DNA of 64,000 nt, taken from positions 45,212,368 to 45,276,367 of the forward strand of contig NC_084591.1 of assembly GCF_033807715.1 (NCBI RefSeq), read 5' to 3'. The position numbers and the translations under genes are program-made. The notes beneath the pieces were generated by a model that was not told the origin of the DNA, searched no databases, and saw only the letters and a list, made by a program, of their open reading frames with translations. The stretch comes from Cololabis saira (Eukaryota > Chordata > Actinopteri > Beloniformes > Belonidae). This document shows positions 43,020 through 54,409 of the stretch, one piece after another. The first letter of the stretch is position 1. Each line of letters starts with the position of its first letter.

Positions 43020-43934
43020 ATAAGAGATACCTTGCAGAGAGACAGGGAATGGGTTGTTAATGTGTAATCGGTACACAGCAACTGCTTTTATGTAAATATA
43101 GACTTTAACACTTAACACTTAACACAAGAAACATTTTTTGTCTCAACTATTTCACAGGTGTGTTTATTAACTATACAATAATTATCCTCATATAAACACT
43201 GACAAATGTAAACGCAAATAATTACCCAAAAGTTTGTGAGGTTTTTTTTTATTTTCGACGGACTTTTTGAAAAAAAAAAAACAAACAAAAAAAACCAAAC
43301 AAACAAACAAACAGTGTTTTACTTCAAATCGCATACACCATGTATTGAAAAGTGGGACAATATATTTAATACATCTTAGGGAATCATTAAATGGTGCTTA
43401 GGAACGAGGTTTTCTTTCAGGGAACAGGGTATTCTTTCAGGGAACAAGGAATATGTTGTGCTGGTTTATTTAGGTCACAGATTAGATGCTCTAAGTAACA
43501 TACCATGCCATAGGAGACAACACTGTCAATAATTTGCAATGAAAGGAACATAAAGTTCCTGGCACAACACCAAGTGGGCTCTGGACGCAGATGCAGGGAT
43601 AGGAGTAACAAAATAACTTTTCTGTGAATCCCACAATAGGAAGACACTTCAAGATAAGAAAACAGGCTACAAAAACTACCAATTCTCACACTTCTTCCAA
43701 CTGGGAAGAAGTGTGGCTATTAAATGTTACAAAACAAAAATTCACTGAAAGGAGGAATACAATGAGGCTAACAAAAGTTACTACTAACTGAAAATCTATG
43801 ACAAGGCTATTCTAACCATAACTACGAACCTAAACTACTTTAAAAAATCAAAACTCTACATTGGGGCAACAACAAGAATCCTGTGGTTGAAGCAATGGCC
43901 AAAGAGGACATAACCAAGCAAGATGCACTGGCCA
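43020..43934. other. Upstream region of the P450 gene, no gene seen
   Basis: AT-rich with an A/CAAA run at 43264-43312. 43380-43934 continues into the 3' part of the unclassified element that follows. No further exon or promoter element can be supported. Confidence 0.4.
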
Positions 43935-44768
43935 AGACAGAGGAAGACGCAGATTATTAAACCCAGGGTAACGAGGAACAGGTGGAGATAATCAGGCCAA
44001 GAAACATGGGGAAGGGCAAGTGACCTGAAACAAGAAGGGAGTTAAGACCTTCAAAGTAAAAAAGAAAATGACAAGACATAAACATGGAGACAGGACTAAG
44101 TACCTGTTGTTGTCATTTATTTTCAATCCACTTGGTTGTTTTTTTTATGTTCTAAGTAACCATAATTAAAGCTCTGCATTCTGTCCAGTAATGTGTTCAT
44201 AGAGATGTATCCATTTTTTATCAAGTGCTGAAAAAACAACTTGAGCTCATATTGTACAACCCCTTCCAACAAATCATGCATTATATGACCTTCATGATTG
44301 TCACAAATGTAGAAATATTTTAATGAGTTGAGCACACAAGATTCTTTAATACCATAAATGGAAAGAAGAATTGGATCTCCTTTACTGTGTCACAATGTTC
44401 CACATGAAGCTCTCGAGTGCTTAAAACAAGGCCAGGATTGTTCTCAGTAAAGTGGGACTAAATTTCTTCCTTGTCTATCAGACAAAATCTACACCACTGT
44501 GTTGCATTAAATGATTAAACGAAACCTAACAAGCTGTGACTTGAAATACAGAGCCAAACAATGGCTCTTCAATGCATGGAAGTTGAACTCCTTTTGTTTC
44601 TAAACTTTTCAAGTCATCAATTTGAGTCTTAAGTATTTCCCCAAAACCACATTTATTTAAACCATCCGTGTGACAAAGAACTGCTAGATGTACATTCACA
44701 AACACAGAATTTCTGAACCTGCTTTTTAGGACCTAAAGTTTTAGCCATTTCAAAATCGTAATACAGCA
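43935..44768 (-). mobile_element. Unclassified element ORF fragment, inverted copy A
   Basis: On the minus strand, with frameshifts, it encodes CGFGEIL, DDLKSLETKGVQLP, and then a clean segment (44335-44123): LKYFYICDNHEGHIMHDLLE, QYELKLFFQHLIKNGYIS. The HDLLEGV-YE motif occurs in an uncharacterised transposon-borne protein family in fish. Nearly identical, inverted, to 55563-56464. Not a host gene. Confidence 0.6.
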
Positions 44769-44878
44769 TGATCTGGGGCCTCGTGTACTTTCTCGGCTCA
44801 TGGTTGGATGTACAAAAAGTCTTTTGAATGTGAAAAGTTGCGGTTCCTCACACACACCTTAAAGCGGTTTTTACATAG
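44769..44878 (-). mobile_element. Harbinger terminal stub
   Basis: Plus strand starts GGGGCCTCGTGTAC directly after the element flank 'cagcatgatct', the same junction as at 55562. Only ~110 bp of the Harbinger remains here. Confidence 0.65.
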
Positions 44879-44927
44879 AGTGTGCACAGCGGCAGCCGCC
44901 GCCGGCTTTCCCATTCATTGTGTATGT

Positions 44928-45283
44928 TGTTACCTTTTTATCTTCCAGTCCTATCTCCGAACCGTAGTTGGGTGAGCTGGTGGTTAGTTACAGATTCTGG
45001 CTCGTTGCTGGTAACCGGCGTCGTCTACTAGTCCGGGGAAAGTGAAGGAAAAAAAAGGGACGAAGGAAAAATACTGTCCATGCGACCTCGCACATTTATT
45101 AAAAACTTGCAAAGAGCAAACAAAATACTTGAGGGCCGACAACTTAACACTAACGGTGGACACTGAAAGTAACTGAAAACTTGTAACAGTCTTCCACACG
45201 CTCACACCGGCATCTCTCTCTCTCTCCTCCGCCGCACCTACTACGTAACACACACACACACACACGAACACAGACACTGCCAT
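44928..45283 (-). repeat. 3' LTR (start truncated)
   Basis: Colinear with 48824-49184; the last ~28 bp on the 5' side (ccttaaagggacagg...) are missing. The minus strand carries AATAAA near 45097. Confidence 0.75.
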
Positions 45284-45542
45284 TTCAGGCAAAAGCAATG
45301 TCCATATAATGTCAATGAAAGCATACTGCATATCCTTCTCATGTTTACAGACATCTGCAAAACATCTCCAGTATATATACTAAAAAAAAATAAATAAATA
45401 AACGGGTGATGCTTAACAACTAAAATCAAATCTGGTGTGACATTACTCTCAAGACAACAGGCTCGAAAAGGGGGTAAATCAGGATAACACACATATTTTA
45501 CACATATAAACAAATGAAATGCTCCCTTTTTGTTCTTGTACT

Positions 45543-45885
45543 GGGGCGGCAGTAGCTCAGGTGGTAGAGCGGGTCGTCCAATGATCGGAAGGTTGGCGGT
45601 TCGAATCCCGCTCCGTCCTAGTTGCTGTCGTAGTGTCCTTGGGCAAGACACCTTACCCACCTTGCCCCGTGTGAATGTGTATGCATGTTTGGTGGTGGTC
45701 GGAGGGGCCGTTTGGCGCGGAATGGCAGCCACGCTTCTGTCAGTCTGCCCCAGGGCAGCTGTGGCTACAAAACGTAGCTCACCACCAGTGAGGATGTGTA
45801 TGAATGAATAATGGTCTAAGTGTAGCACTTTGAGATTCATTGAATGTAAAGTGCATTACAAGTTAAATTCCTTATTATTATTGTA
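45543..45885 (+). mobile_element. tRNA-derived SINE
   Basis: Head 'tagctcaggtggtagagcgg' (A box) and 'ggcggttcgaatcccgct' (B box). The body has 'gtgtccttgggcaagacac' and the tail 'cactttgagattcattgaat' with (ATT)n. It is a standard acanthomorph SINE, not a functional tRNA gene. Confidence 0.8.
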
Positions 45886-46159
45886 CGTCTATATTGAAAT
45901 CTCAACAGTAACTTAAATATGCAGGGTACTAAGACCATAATGTACAGCTAAACAGTGTCCAAATTACTCACTCTAGTAATTTAACTAAACAGGCCCATAA
46001 AAATATACAAAATTGTGCAAACTTTACAGAACATTCACAACTCGCAGCATTTCTGGAACTCTTTTGTTTTTTTTTTCTTTTTACTGGAACTCTTTTTTTT
46101 CCTTTTTACTGGAACTCTTTTTTTTTTATAACTGAGGAGGGCAGCGATCTGCCTACACC

Positions 46160-46745
46160 CTACCTCAGGACAAGTTGTTTGTCCAGCAGGGTCCTTGAAT
46201 GGTAAGGCTTGAGCTTCTCATGTTGCACCACTTTAGTCTTTGCCCTCTGACTCTTTTTAATCCTGTAGACCAGGTCGTCCAGCAATCCCACAACAAAGTA
46301 GGGACCTTCGTAGGATGGTAAGAACTTCCGTACTTTGTTTTTCACCCTCTTGGTGCCTTTTATCAGGTACCAAACTGCATCGCCGACTTTGTGTTGGACT
46401 CAACAGATATTTTTGGCGTACTGTTGTTCGGACCGTTCAACAGATTTTCCCAGTGCCTCCCGTGCTAACTGGTGTGAGAGCTCCAGCCCTTCCCTGAGCT
46501 GTTGGGCATACTGTGGCTGGGTGCTTAAGTTGTCGGTATCAGGGGGCAGACCAGCAAACAGGTCGACTGGCTCAGTTATCTCCCTCCCAAAGAGCATCAT
46601 GTTGGGCGTCAGGCCTGTGGAGCTGTGTTTAGTTGCCCGATAGTCCCAGTGGCAACGTTCAGCAGTGGTGGCCAAGATCTTCTGTAGAGTGGCGTTAAAG
46701 CGCTCGACTTGGCCGTCGGACTGGGGATGAAATGGTGTTGTTCGT
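46160..46745 (-). pseudogene. Gypsy integrase, C-terminal half
   Basis: The minus-strand pieces read HPQSDGQVERFNATLQKIL (end of the catalytic core), then YRATKHSSTGLTPNMMLFGR, ALGKSVERSEQQY and FLPSYEGPYFVVGLLDDLVY, ending KVVQHEKLKPYHSR (chromodomain-less C-terminal domain). Frameshifts near 46400 and 46670 and a small deletion (AERCHWDYRATKH lacks the usual IPLAVMA segment). This enzyme would insert retroelement DNA; this copy is dead. Confidence 0.8.
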
Positions 46746-46789
46746 GTATTGTCTTGTCTTTCATTCCTTCCTTCCTTGATGTGATGTGA

Positions 46790-48801
46790 TGAGTGATGGC
46801 GCCGTGAGGAGGGCGACGTGTTGGGAGCTCCGCAATTGTTTGTAGTGACAACTGATATTTAAAAATATCTAGTTGATCATAGGACCTTAGGAAACTGATG
46901 TCTAGTAACATCAGTTTAACACAGTTTAGGGGACTTTTGACAGCTACAATGACGATAATCACCTACAGCAGAAACATGCTATTAAACATCAGAAGGAAGA
47001 GCCACACTCATCGCGGGACACACTCGGATCGCATCGCCCTATTCCCCGAACTTCAGTGGAGGAAAAGAGGCAGGAGAGCCGGCGTCCTGGTTCGATTGAG
47101 GCGGCGTGCACACCGTGCTCCTCTTCCTAGTATGCTGCTGGCTAACGTGCAGTCTTTAGAAAATAAACTGCATGAACTACGCGCGCGGATATATTTCCAG
47201 CCTGACATAAAAAACTGTAACATCATTTGTCTTACGGAGACCTGGCTGTCAGCTGCAGTACCGGAGCATGCCATCGATGTCCTGGGCTTCTCCGTCCACC
47301 GAGCGGATCGAGACACGGTGCTCTCCGGGAAGAAGACGGGAGGAGGTGTCTGTCTTTTGGTCAACCGGGCCTGGTGTGACCAGAGGAACATCGTGACCGT
47401 AGGAAAAGTCTGCACACGCGATCTGGAGTACATCATGCTGCAGTGTCGTCCTGTTTGGCTCCCAAGGGAATTTACTTCGGTCACCGTCGCCGCTGTTTAC
47501 ATCCCGCCAGACGCCAACACAAACACAGCGCTTGAGGAACTGCACGGCGCGATCAGCAGGCAGGAGATACATCAGCCAGATACAGCGATGGTCGTGGCTG
47601 GAGATTTTAATAAGGCTAATCTAAAAAAGATTATGCCCAAACTCCAGCAGCATATCCACTTCGCAACCCGAGGTGTAAACACGCTGGATCACTGCTACTC
47701 TGCCTTCCGCAATGGTTACAGAGCCCTCCCCCGACCGGCTTTTGGCAAATCCGACCACTGCTCCATTCTGCTCCTCCCCGCCTATAGGCAGAGACTGAAA
47801 CGGGAAGCCCCTGTCTATAGGACGGTACATCGCTGGTCAGACCAATCAGAAGGCATCCTTCAGGATTGTTTTGATCACACGGACTGGGATGCGTTCAAGG
47901 CTGCAGGGAATCTGAACGACTACACTGACACTGTCACCAGCTACATCAGAAAGTGCACAGAGTATGTGGTACCCACAAGGAAAATAAAAATCATGCCCAA
48001 CCAGAAACCATGGCTGAATGCTGAAGTGCGGACAGCTCTCCATACTCGGCTCATAGCTCACCGGTCTGGTTCTCAGGAGGAGTATAAAAAGGCAAATTAT
48101 TCACTCAGGGCAACCATCAAACTGGCCAAGAGGGAATACAGTCAAAAACTGGAGTCCAAGCTCGTTACCAACAACCCGAGGCACCTATGGTGTGGACTCC
48201 AGGCTATAAGTGACTACAAGGGGAAAAAAAACCAAACCCCACAAATAACATCTACCCTCCCAGATGAACTTAACTCATTTTATGCCAGGTTTGAGCCCTC
48301 TGTCAGCACAACTTCCCCCCACCCACACCGTCACCTCTGCGGGAGAACAGACCCCCCCTCAACCCCCCTTGGACTGTCCCGTAACCATCAGCGAGGCTGA
48401 CGTCCGCCGCTCCTTCAGCAGGATTAATCCACGTAAGGCAGCAGGTCCGGACGGCATCCCGGGACGTGTCCTAAAAGCCTGTGCCCACCAGCTGGCGGGG
48501 GTATTCACGGGAATATTCAACCTGTCTCTCTCCCTCAGAACTGTTCCCACCTGCCTCAAGTACAGCACCATCATTCCCATCCCCAAACAGCAGAAAGTAA
48601 CTAGTCTCAATGACTGGCGCCCCATAGCCCTCACACCAATAGCCAGTAAGTGCTTTGAGCAACTGGTCAAGTAACAAATAACCCCCATGCTTCCCCCTAC
48701 CCTGGACCCCTTGCAGTTCGCCTACCGTGCCAACAGGAGTACGGAGGACGCTATTTCTCACGTCCTCCACACTACCCTCTCCCACCCTCAGTCCAATAAA
48801 A
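46790..48801 (+). mobile_element. Rex1/CR1-like LINE, 3'-truncated
   Basis: Contains the endonuclease and the start of the reverse transcriptase of a Rex1-type LINE. It ends abruptly inside RT at 48801, where the Gypsy primer site begins. LINE insertions normally lose the 5' end, so this 3' loss points to a later deletion or recombination. Confidence 0.75.
46898..48674 (+). pseudogene. Rex1-like endonuclease/reverse transcriptase ORF, truncated
   Basis: ATG at 46898. The endonuclease domain has ANVQSLENKLHEL, CLTETWLS, VVAGDFNKANL and the catalytic KSDHCSILL. The frame shifts near 48270-48390; the next frame (to 48674) has [30 protein letters not shown] and [20 protein letters not shown], the RT fingers. 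After a TAA stop at 48673 the RT continues with [20 protein letters not shown], then is cut. Palm motifs (YADD) are absent. Confidence 0.8.
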
Positions 48802-48803
48802 AA

Positions 48804-48822
48804 ATCCCGGGACGAGCCCCCA
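48804..48822 (-). promoter_or_regulatory. tRNA-Pro-like primer binding site
   Basis: On the minus strand TGGGGGCTCGTCCCGGGAT follows the LTR end (ggtaaca-c). It equals the well-known proline primer site plus one extra C. Confidence 0.7.
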
Positions 48823-48823
48823 G

Positions 48824-49212
48824 TGTTACCGTTCTTATCTTCCAGTCCTATCTCCGAACCGTAGTTGGGAGAGCTGGTGGTTAGTTACAGATTCTGGCTC
48901 GTTGCTGGTAACCGGCGTCGTCTAGGAGTCCGGGGAAAGTGAAGGAAAAAAAAAGGGACGAAGGAAAAATACTGTCCATGCGACCTCGCACATTTATTAA
49001 AAACTTGCAAAGAGCAAACAAAATACTTGAGGGCCGACAACTTAACACTAACGGTGGACACTGAAAGTAACTGAAAACTTGTAACGGTCTTCCACACGCT
49101 CACACCGGCATCTCTCTCTCTCTCTCCTCCGCCGCACCTACTACGTCACACACACACACACACACACACGAACACAGACACTGCCTTAAAGGGACAGGGC
49201 TGGCCGGTAACA
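48824..49212 (-). repeat. 5' LTR of the minus-strand Gypsy element
   Basis: Minus strand TGTTACCGGCCAGCCC to GAACGGTAACA. It carries (GT)n, (GA)n and AATAAA, in the order expected for an LTR read on the minus strand. Confidence 0.78.
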
Positions 49213-49216
49213 ATGT

Positions 49217-49621
49217 GCTGCCGTCGCGCAAGGGCGCAGGGTCTGCCGGTCGGTGGCGCGCAACAGGGCACACGCCGCTGAGTTTGCGTGGCGACATAGG
49301 GCGCAAGTGGGCGCACGCCGCCGGGTTGCCGCCGGGTTGCCGCCGGGTTGCCGCCGGGTTGCCGCAGCAGCAAGGGCGCAAGACGGCGCAATGCGGCTTT
49401 CACCTAGAATGCGGTTTGCGCCACGCACAACGCCGGGGTGGGCGCAGACTCGGCACAGAGACAGCGCAAGGTGGGCGCAAGTGGGCGCAGAGTCGGCGCA
49501 GAGCAGGGAGCAGAGCAGGGCGCGCCTGCGCGCATTGTGTACATATTTGTTGCAAGTGGCTTTTTGTTGCAGTTTGGTAAGGTGTGTGTGTTTGGGCAGG
49601 TAAATTGGGCTATGTTGGGTC
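49217..49621 (+). other. GC- and CpG-rich leader with short tandem repeats
   Basis: Four copies of 'gccgggttgcc' near 49320-49365 and many 'gggcgca' words precede the gag-like ORF. It probably belongs to the 5' leader of the plus-strand Gypsy fragment or to a short inserted repeat ('gcggctttcacctagaatgc'). Shadow ORFs here are not credible genes. Confidence 0.4.
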
Positions 49622-49909
49622 ATGGCTAGTGTGGAGGATTTCCTGAGAGCTCTGTCGGAGGAGTTATTGGAGCGCTATTCGTGGGAGCATTTGTTCAGGA
49701 TTGCTGAACACTTTGAATTGGAATTTGGTGATAAAAGAATGAAGGAGAGCATTAAGGTTATTATTAAAGCCAATTTAGCTGAATCAGGTGTTGTCAAACC
49801 TGGGGCACTTGGCCCTAGTGAAGCTAGTGACACTAGTTTAACTTTTGAACAGAGAAGAGAATTGCTTCTGTTACAAACTGAGATGGAAAAATGGCTTGTG
49901 AGAAGTTGA
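49622..49909 (+). pseudogene. Gag-like N-terminus
   Basis: ATG at 49622 encodes MASVEDFLRALSEELLERYS, then FELEFGDKRMKESIKVIIKA, an all-helical N-terminus seen in fish Gypsy gag proteins. It stops at 49909 after RRELLLLQTEMEK. The rest of gag is deleted or frameshifted. Structural protein of the particle, non-functional here. Confidence 0.7.
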
Positions 49910-50229
49910 GGTAGGAAATCAGAAGACTTGAGATGGAAGAGCGTAGGTTTAGTGGGACCTACATGCTTCTGGTAGGTCTGCTTCTAGCTCTTTTGATGTT
50001 GGGAGTAATCTCCGCTTGGTTCGTCAGTTTTGTGAGCGAGACTCTGATACTTTTTTTTCAGGGTAGCTGAGGGTCGTGAGTGGTCAGATTCTGACCTCAC
50101 ATTACAACACGCACATACAGTGCGTGTTGACAGGTACAGTAAGGCGCAGGGAGTTTACTCTGCTCTTACTGTGGCTGAAAGTAAGATTTATGCAAGGGAA
50201 GAGCAGTTTGGAGGTGTCAGATTTCTCAG

Positions 50230-50595
50230 CTTTTGTGTCTTATGGCTGTGTCTCACTAGTGGGGAGTGACATCACCGTACCGGTGAAGATTCTGAGAGAT
50301 ACTGGTGCATTTGATTCTTACATTGTGAGTTATGTGTTGCCTTTTTCCCAGGAAACTAATAGAGGAGACCATGTTTCTTATGCGGGGGATGGGTTTGAAG
50401 GTGTTGCCTGTGCCACTGCATAGACTGGTTCTCAACTGTGGATTGGTTCAGGGTGAGGTTGTCATGGGTATACGTCCTGTACTGCCAATTGAGGGCGTGG
50501 ACATCATTTTAGGGAACAGCCTGGCTGGTGGCCATGTGTGGGCTGAGGGTTTGCCCTCTCTCATAGTAAAGTCCTCAACCTCTGTTACAGGATAG
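50230..50595 (+). pseudogene. Retroviral-type aspartic protease, frameshifted
   Basis: The catalytic ILRDTGAFDSYI (DTG motif) is at 50287-50322. The continuation RPVLPIEGVDIILGNSLAGG lies in another frame and ends at 50595, with the ILGN motif replacing ILGR/D. The frameshift is near 50380-50400. The enzyme would process gag-pol. Confidence 0.75.
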
Positions 50596-50759
50596 CCAGA
50601 TGAGAGTGCTCAGTTTTTTCCTGGTGTGTTTACAGCTTGCGCAGTGACTCAGGCTATGTGTCGTGCAGAGTCAGAAACGGAGCCTGTATCAGAGCGGGTT
50701 GGAGAAGAGGAGAGTAGGGGTTTCTCTGTGGTTATTCCTGATTCTCTTTTGTCCGTTTC

Positions 50760-51257
50760 TCGCAGGCGGAGCAGAGAGCTGATCCCTCTCTGAGCCAGCT
50801 GTTTGACAGAGTGCTCCCTGGTAATGAGGGAAAGAGTACTGCAAATGGTTACTTGCTGCAGGAAGAATATCTGGTGAGGAAATGGGCGGCACATGGAGAA
50901 AACTTTGTTGGTGATCCTGTCTTTCAGATTGTGGTTCCGTCTAGGTTTCGTGATGAAGTGTTGAGGACTTCTCATGATCAGTCAGGACATTTGGGCGTCT
51001 ATAAGACGTATGACTATATCTTGCCGTACTTCTTTGGCCTCGTGTGAATAGGGATGTGTCCAGGTATATTAAAACATGTCATACATGTCAAATAACAGGG
51101 AAGCCAAATAAAACCATTAAGCCAGCTCCTTTGTTTCCTATCCCAGCCATCACGCAGCCTTTTGAGCATCTGATAATCGATTGTGTGGGTCCCTTACCTC
51201 GTTCCAAGTCTGGTAGCAATTACTTGCTTACAGTAATGTGTCAGAGCACAAGGTATC
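50760..51257 (+). pseudogene. Gypsy integrase, N-terminal half
   Basis: After a short linker: LRTSHDQSGHLGVYKTYDYI then YIKTCHTCQITGKPNKTIKP, the HHCC zinc-binding domain (H..H..C..C). The catalytic core begins HLIIDCVGPLPRSKSGSNYL (first Asp) and is cut after LTVMCQSTRYPA. One frameshift near 51040. It lies ~165 bp after protease, with linker coding still legible. Confidence 0.78.
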
Positions 51258-51628
51258 CAGCTATGAAGTGACAGAGCTCCTAGTAGATCTTGACGTTCCT
51301 TATCGCCCGTCTACATCCTTTTTTAATTCTCTCCTCAGCCACCAGGTTTATGAACATCTGCACCTCAGAGTTGGATCACCAAACAGACTTTTGCGCTGCC
51401 GCGAGTCACTCTTTCTCTGATTTCCGCCTCCTGACTCCCAACCCCCCGACCAATCGGTGGCCTGTAGTGTGATGACGTCAGATGCAGCCCGACTCAGTCG
51501 CTTAGAACCTCGGCAGAGTAGTTACAGAAAAAGTATCTACTCGGCCACGCCCCGACCCGTGGAAAAGCGCAAAACCGAGGCGAGTCGAGTCGGGCTGAGT
51601 AGGTACTAGTGGAAAAGCGCCATTAGAC
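51258..51628 (-). mobile_element. Harbinger-like non-autonomous element with Myb/SANT remnant, copy 2
   Basis: The minus strand starts 'atggcgcttttccactagta' and ends at the same 'tatgaagtgacagagctcct' border as the copy at 5936-6349. It includes 'gtgatgacgtcagatgcagc' and the decayed DNA-binding frame near 51290-51370. It truncates the Gypsy integrase. Confidence 0.55.
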
Positions 51629-51682
51629 TGGCAGCAGCTGTGACTCCATCCTGGCAACGTCATCATAGATCTGGGACGGCTA

Positions 51683-52546
51683 TAGGGATTGGAATCGAGA
51701 ACCGGTTCTTGTCGAGAACCGGTTCCCAGTGTTTCAATTTCTTGGAATCGTTTGCCTTTTTTGCAAACGATTCCCTTATCGATTCCAGTGGTCGCGAATT
51801 ATGTCACCACGCTCTACACAACGTGCGCAGTCGCGCCCAGCGGCATAAACGCTCAAAAGTTTGGTTACATTTTACCAAAAAGGATGACAACAGGGTGACA
51901 ATACTTGCAATGTGGACATTTCAACAAAGGGAGGAAACTGTTAAGGCTCGGCCGGCTGGTGCTTTCCTCCGCAACCTGGTCGCGCTGGGAGCACGGAGTC
52001 AGTGCAGCACATGGTCAGAAGAGCTGCTCCGGGCGCGCTCTGGCAGACAGCTGCAGCTCGTCAGCTCATCTATGGGAGAAGTTAAAGAGCAGTCTACTGC
52101 TTAGCTTGTCCTTTCATCAAGGCAGGGAAGAGTATGACCCAGGCCAGAATAGATGAATGTCACCGAGCAGTGACTAAGTTTGTGGTCTTGAACATGTTAC
52201 TGGACATTCTTGTGTAATTGCCACAGAATAATTTGTTGTATTTAGTTAATTTCTCCAGAAGAATATTTATTTTATTATTATTTTATATTAAAAACATATT
52301 TTATATTACAAATAATTTTGTGGGGACCCCCTGGCACACCATCGAGGAGTCCCAGGCTGGGGGCATCTTAAGACCTCACTTGTATTTTTTTGTTCAAAGA
52401 TATAAAACAAAGTTGATGCTAATCGACCTGTTTGTTCTCCTTTTTTCCAAATGAGAATCGATAAAAGAATCGATAAAGAATCAAATCGTTAAACAGAATC
52501 GAAAATGGAATCGGAATCGGAAAAATCGTATCAATTCCCATCCCTA
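51683..52546 (+). mobile_element. hAT element (864 bp) with 8-bp target duplication and BED-finger remnant
   Basis: Starts TAGGGATTGGAATCGAG, ends TCAATTCCCATCCCTA, and is flanked by a perfect 8-bp direct repeat GACGGCTA (51675-51682, 52547-52554), the hAT signature. Inside, 51840-51905 encodes KVWLHFTKKDDNRVT, the start of a BED-type zinc finger as found at the N-terminus of hAT transposases. The rest of the transposase is deleted. Confidence 0.9.
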
Positions 52547-52554
52547 GACGGCTA

Positions 52555-53640
52555 CCACAGGGTCCCAAACCAACGCACTGTCTTCCAAATCATTCCAGAG
52601 GCGTCCAACTGTAAAACCTGATGTTCTGTCATCTCTTTAACATGTGAATTCCTGTGACTCCACAAAGTACCAAAAAGCAGACAAAAACCTGTAAAACCTG
52701 ATGTTCTGTCATCTCTTTAATATGTGAATTCCTGTGACTCCAGAAAGTACCAAAAAGCAGACAAAAACCTACAGCTCGAACTCAAAAGTGCACTTTGATT
52801 AACAGTAACTTTGTGTGGTACACATAAAAATTAGAAAAGTTACAAACATCTCTTGGATTTCAAGTAAAGTTTACATATATCACCGCCATAGTACAATAAT
52901 TTCAGCTTGATCTGCAACTTCAGTTGACATTTGTCCTGTTTCACACAGAGGTGTCGCTGCTACAGTTGTGGAGCTATGTCTCCCTCTTGTGGATTATTTG
53001 GATATTACACGTGATTTTCAATGGGACACTGCACTGAAGTCCAGAGATCAAACATATTTTCATGGAGGCATGTCATCATTCAATTGATCAGGAACAGTGA
53101 TGTGTATTACAGAAAACTGTGTTGTCTTTATTTTTCTCAATGCAAAAGGGAAAAAAGAGGAGAGCGTTAATTGAGATGAAGTGTGTAGCAATCTGCCTAT
53201 TGCTGAGCTCGTGATTGAGAGAAAGAGTATGATGTAAGCAATGTTAATCTGTTTTTGGTGTTTGAACAGTTTATGTTTAACAACATGAGCCAGAAGAGAG
53301 AGAAGCTTAACGTAAAAGGCCTTTAATTGTTTTGAAATATTTGAATGGTCTTCTCTTAAATAAATATCAGATAATCGCAGTAGCGATTACTACTATTATA
53401 CTACTCTTGATTCAGTTTTAGAGACCTGAAATGGTTGCTGTTTGTGTCTCTGCCTGTTCCCGTTTCTGTTTGTTTGTTTCCTGTCTTGCAGATTCAAAAA
53501 GCCGGTGTGCCCGTTGTGTGTTTTCCCTTGTTTCCCTCATTTTAGATTTGCAGCGGATGCCACCCCTCAACGCCCACACACAGAACTGTCATGTGTTTTT
53601 TTTTTTATTATTATTTTAACTTTTGTACTACAGTACTGAC
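52555..53640. repeat. Non-coding stretch with an 80-bp tandem duplication
   Basis: 52609-52688 and 52689-52768 are two nearly identical 80-bp units ('ctgtaaaacctgatgttctg...'), differing at two bases. No gene or element end is recognised in the remainder. Confidence 0.6.
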
Positions 53641-54158
53641 CGAGCTCGGCTGCAGAGCGGTCTGCACCGGCGGCAGTCTGCGCTTTGTGCCCTCTATGTG
53701 AAAGGGGCTTTACACACCACCCTACTTTTGTCCGTTTCTCGTGTTCCTTCTTTAAATTGGAATTCAAAATGAGTCCAAACGTCTGATCTGAAAGATTTTC
53801 TGCTTGCCATCGTCGCCATTTTATTGTTTGGTCGCGTGCAGCCACCGTCCACAAAACGTGAATCATAAGAAAATGTTGCGCACAGCGCCCCCACTGGCCA
53901 GGAGGTGAATCGATTCAGAGACTTTGTTTAATTGATATTGAATTAGGGCAGGGATAATTGCGATGCATCGTTTTTTCGATATTTTTAGCCACCCCTACTT
54001 GAAATAGTTCATGTAGAAAGTGATCCTTCACAACACTGACTGTTTTCATGTGGTTTATAGAGTTGTCCACCATCGGGAATGAGGACCTGATGTCTCCACT
54101 CCACTGCAGCTCTCCTGCACCATCCAGCAGCTCTGGATTATCACAGCAAACCCGGCCT
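53641..54158. other. Decayed DNA-transposon ends, no gene
   Basis: 53650-53715 ('gccctctatgtgaaaggggc') and 53940-53995 ('gggcagggataattgcgatg', 'gatatttttagccacccc') look like ends of hAT-type elements. 54000-54158 is unassigned. Confidence 0.4.
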
Positions 54159-54409
54159 GGGGCCTCATGTACAAAGAGTGCGTGGATTTCAACATGAATC
54201 CGTGCATGGAATTCTTGAGTACGCAAAAAAAAAATTTCAGATGTTCAAAACTGCGTATGACCGCATCCATGCATGTTTCTTTGAACATCACAATCAATGT
54301 GGAATCGAGCGCACATGTGGGAGCACAATACTGCCCTGTCTCCTCTCTCATGTAGGTCAATTTGAATATTATAATGAGTATAAATAGCAATTGGAAACTG
54401 GTCAAGCAA

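Larger units (their letters stand above)
44928..49212 (-). mobile_element. Ty3/Gypsy-type LTR element, largely replaced inside
   Basis: Two LTR copies in minus orientation (44928-45283, 48824-49212) flanked by ATGT (44924-44927, 49213-49216). A tRNA-Pro-like primer site follows the 5' LTR. The only coding left is the integrase C-terminal half (46160-46745). Between the primer site and integrase lies Rex1-like LINE sequence on the other strand. A SINE sits between integrase and the 3' LTR. Which rearrangement removed gag and most of pol is not visible. Confidence 0.75.
49622..51257 (+). mobile_element. Ty3/Gypsy fragment: gag start, protease, integrase
   Basis: A gag-like start, an aspartic protease and an integrase N-terminus follow each other on the plus strand. 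No reverse transcriptase lies between protease and integrase. It is cut at 51257 by a Harbinger-like repeat. No LTR of this copy is seen in the window. Confidence 0.75.

Noticed and set aside
45543..45615. tRNA gene
   Set aside because: A and B boxes are present but the sequence continues into a standard SINE body and tail, and no full cloverleaf with anticodon stem was evident.
48900..48915. Additional X-box in the Gypsy LTR ('gttgctggtaac')
   Set aside because: Sixth base is T rather than C, so it fails the GTNRCC half-site.
49215..49623. Arg/Ala-rich ORFs of 116-145 codons on both strands
   Set aside because: Produced by GC-rich 'gggcgca' and 'ccgggttgcc' repeats; no domain and overlapping frames on both strands.
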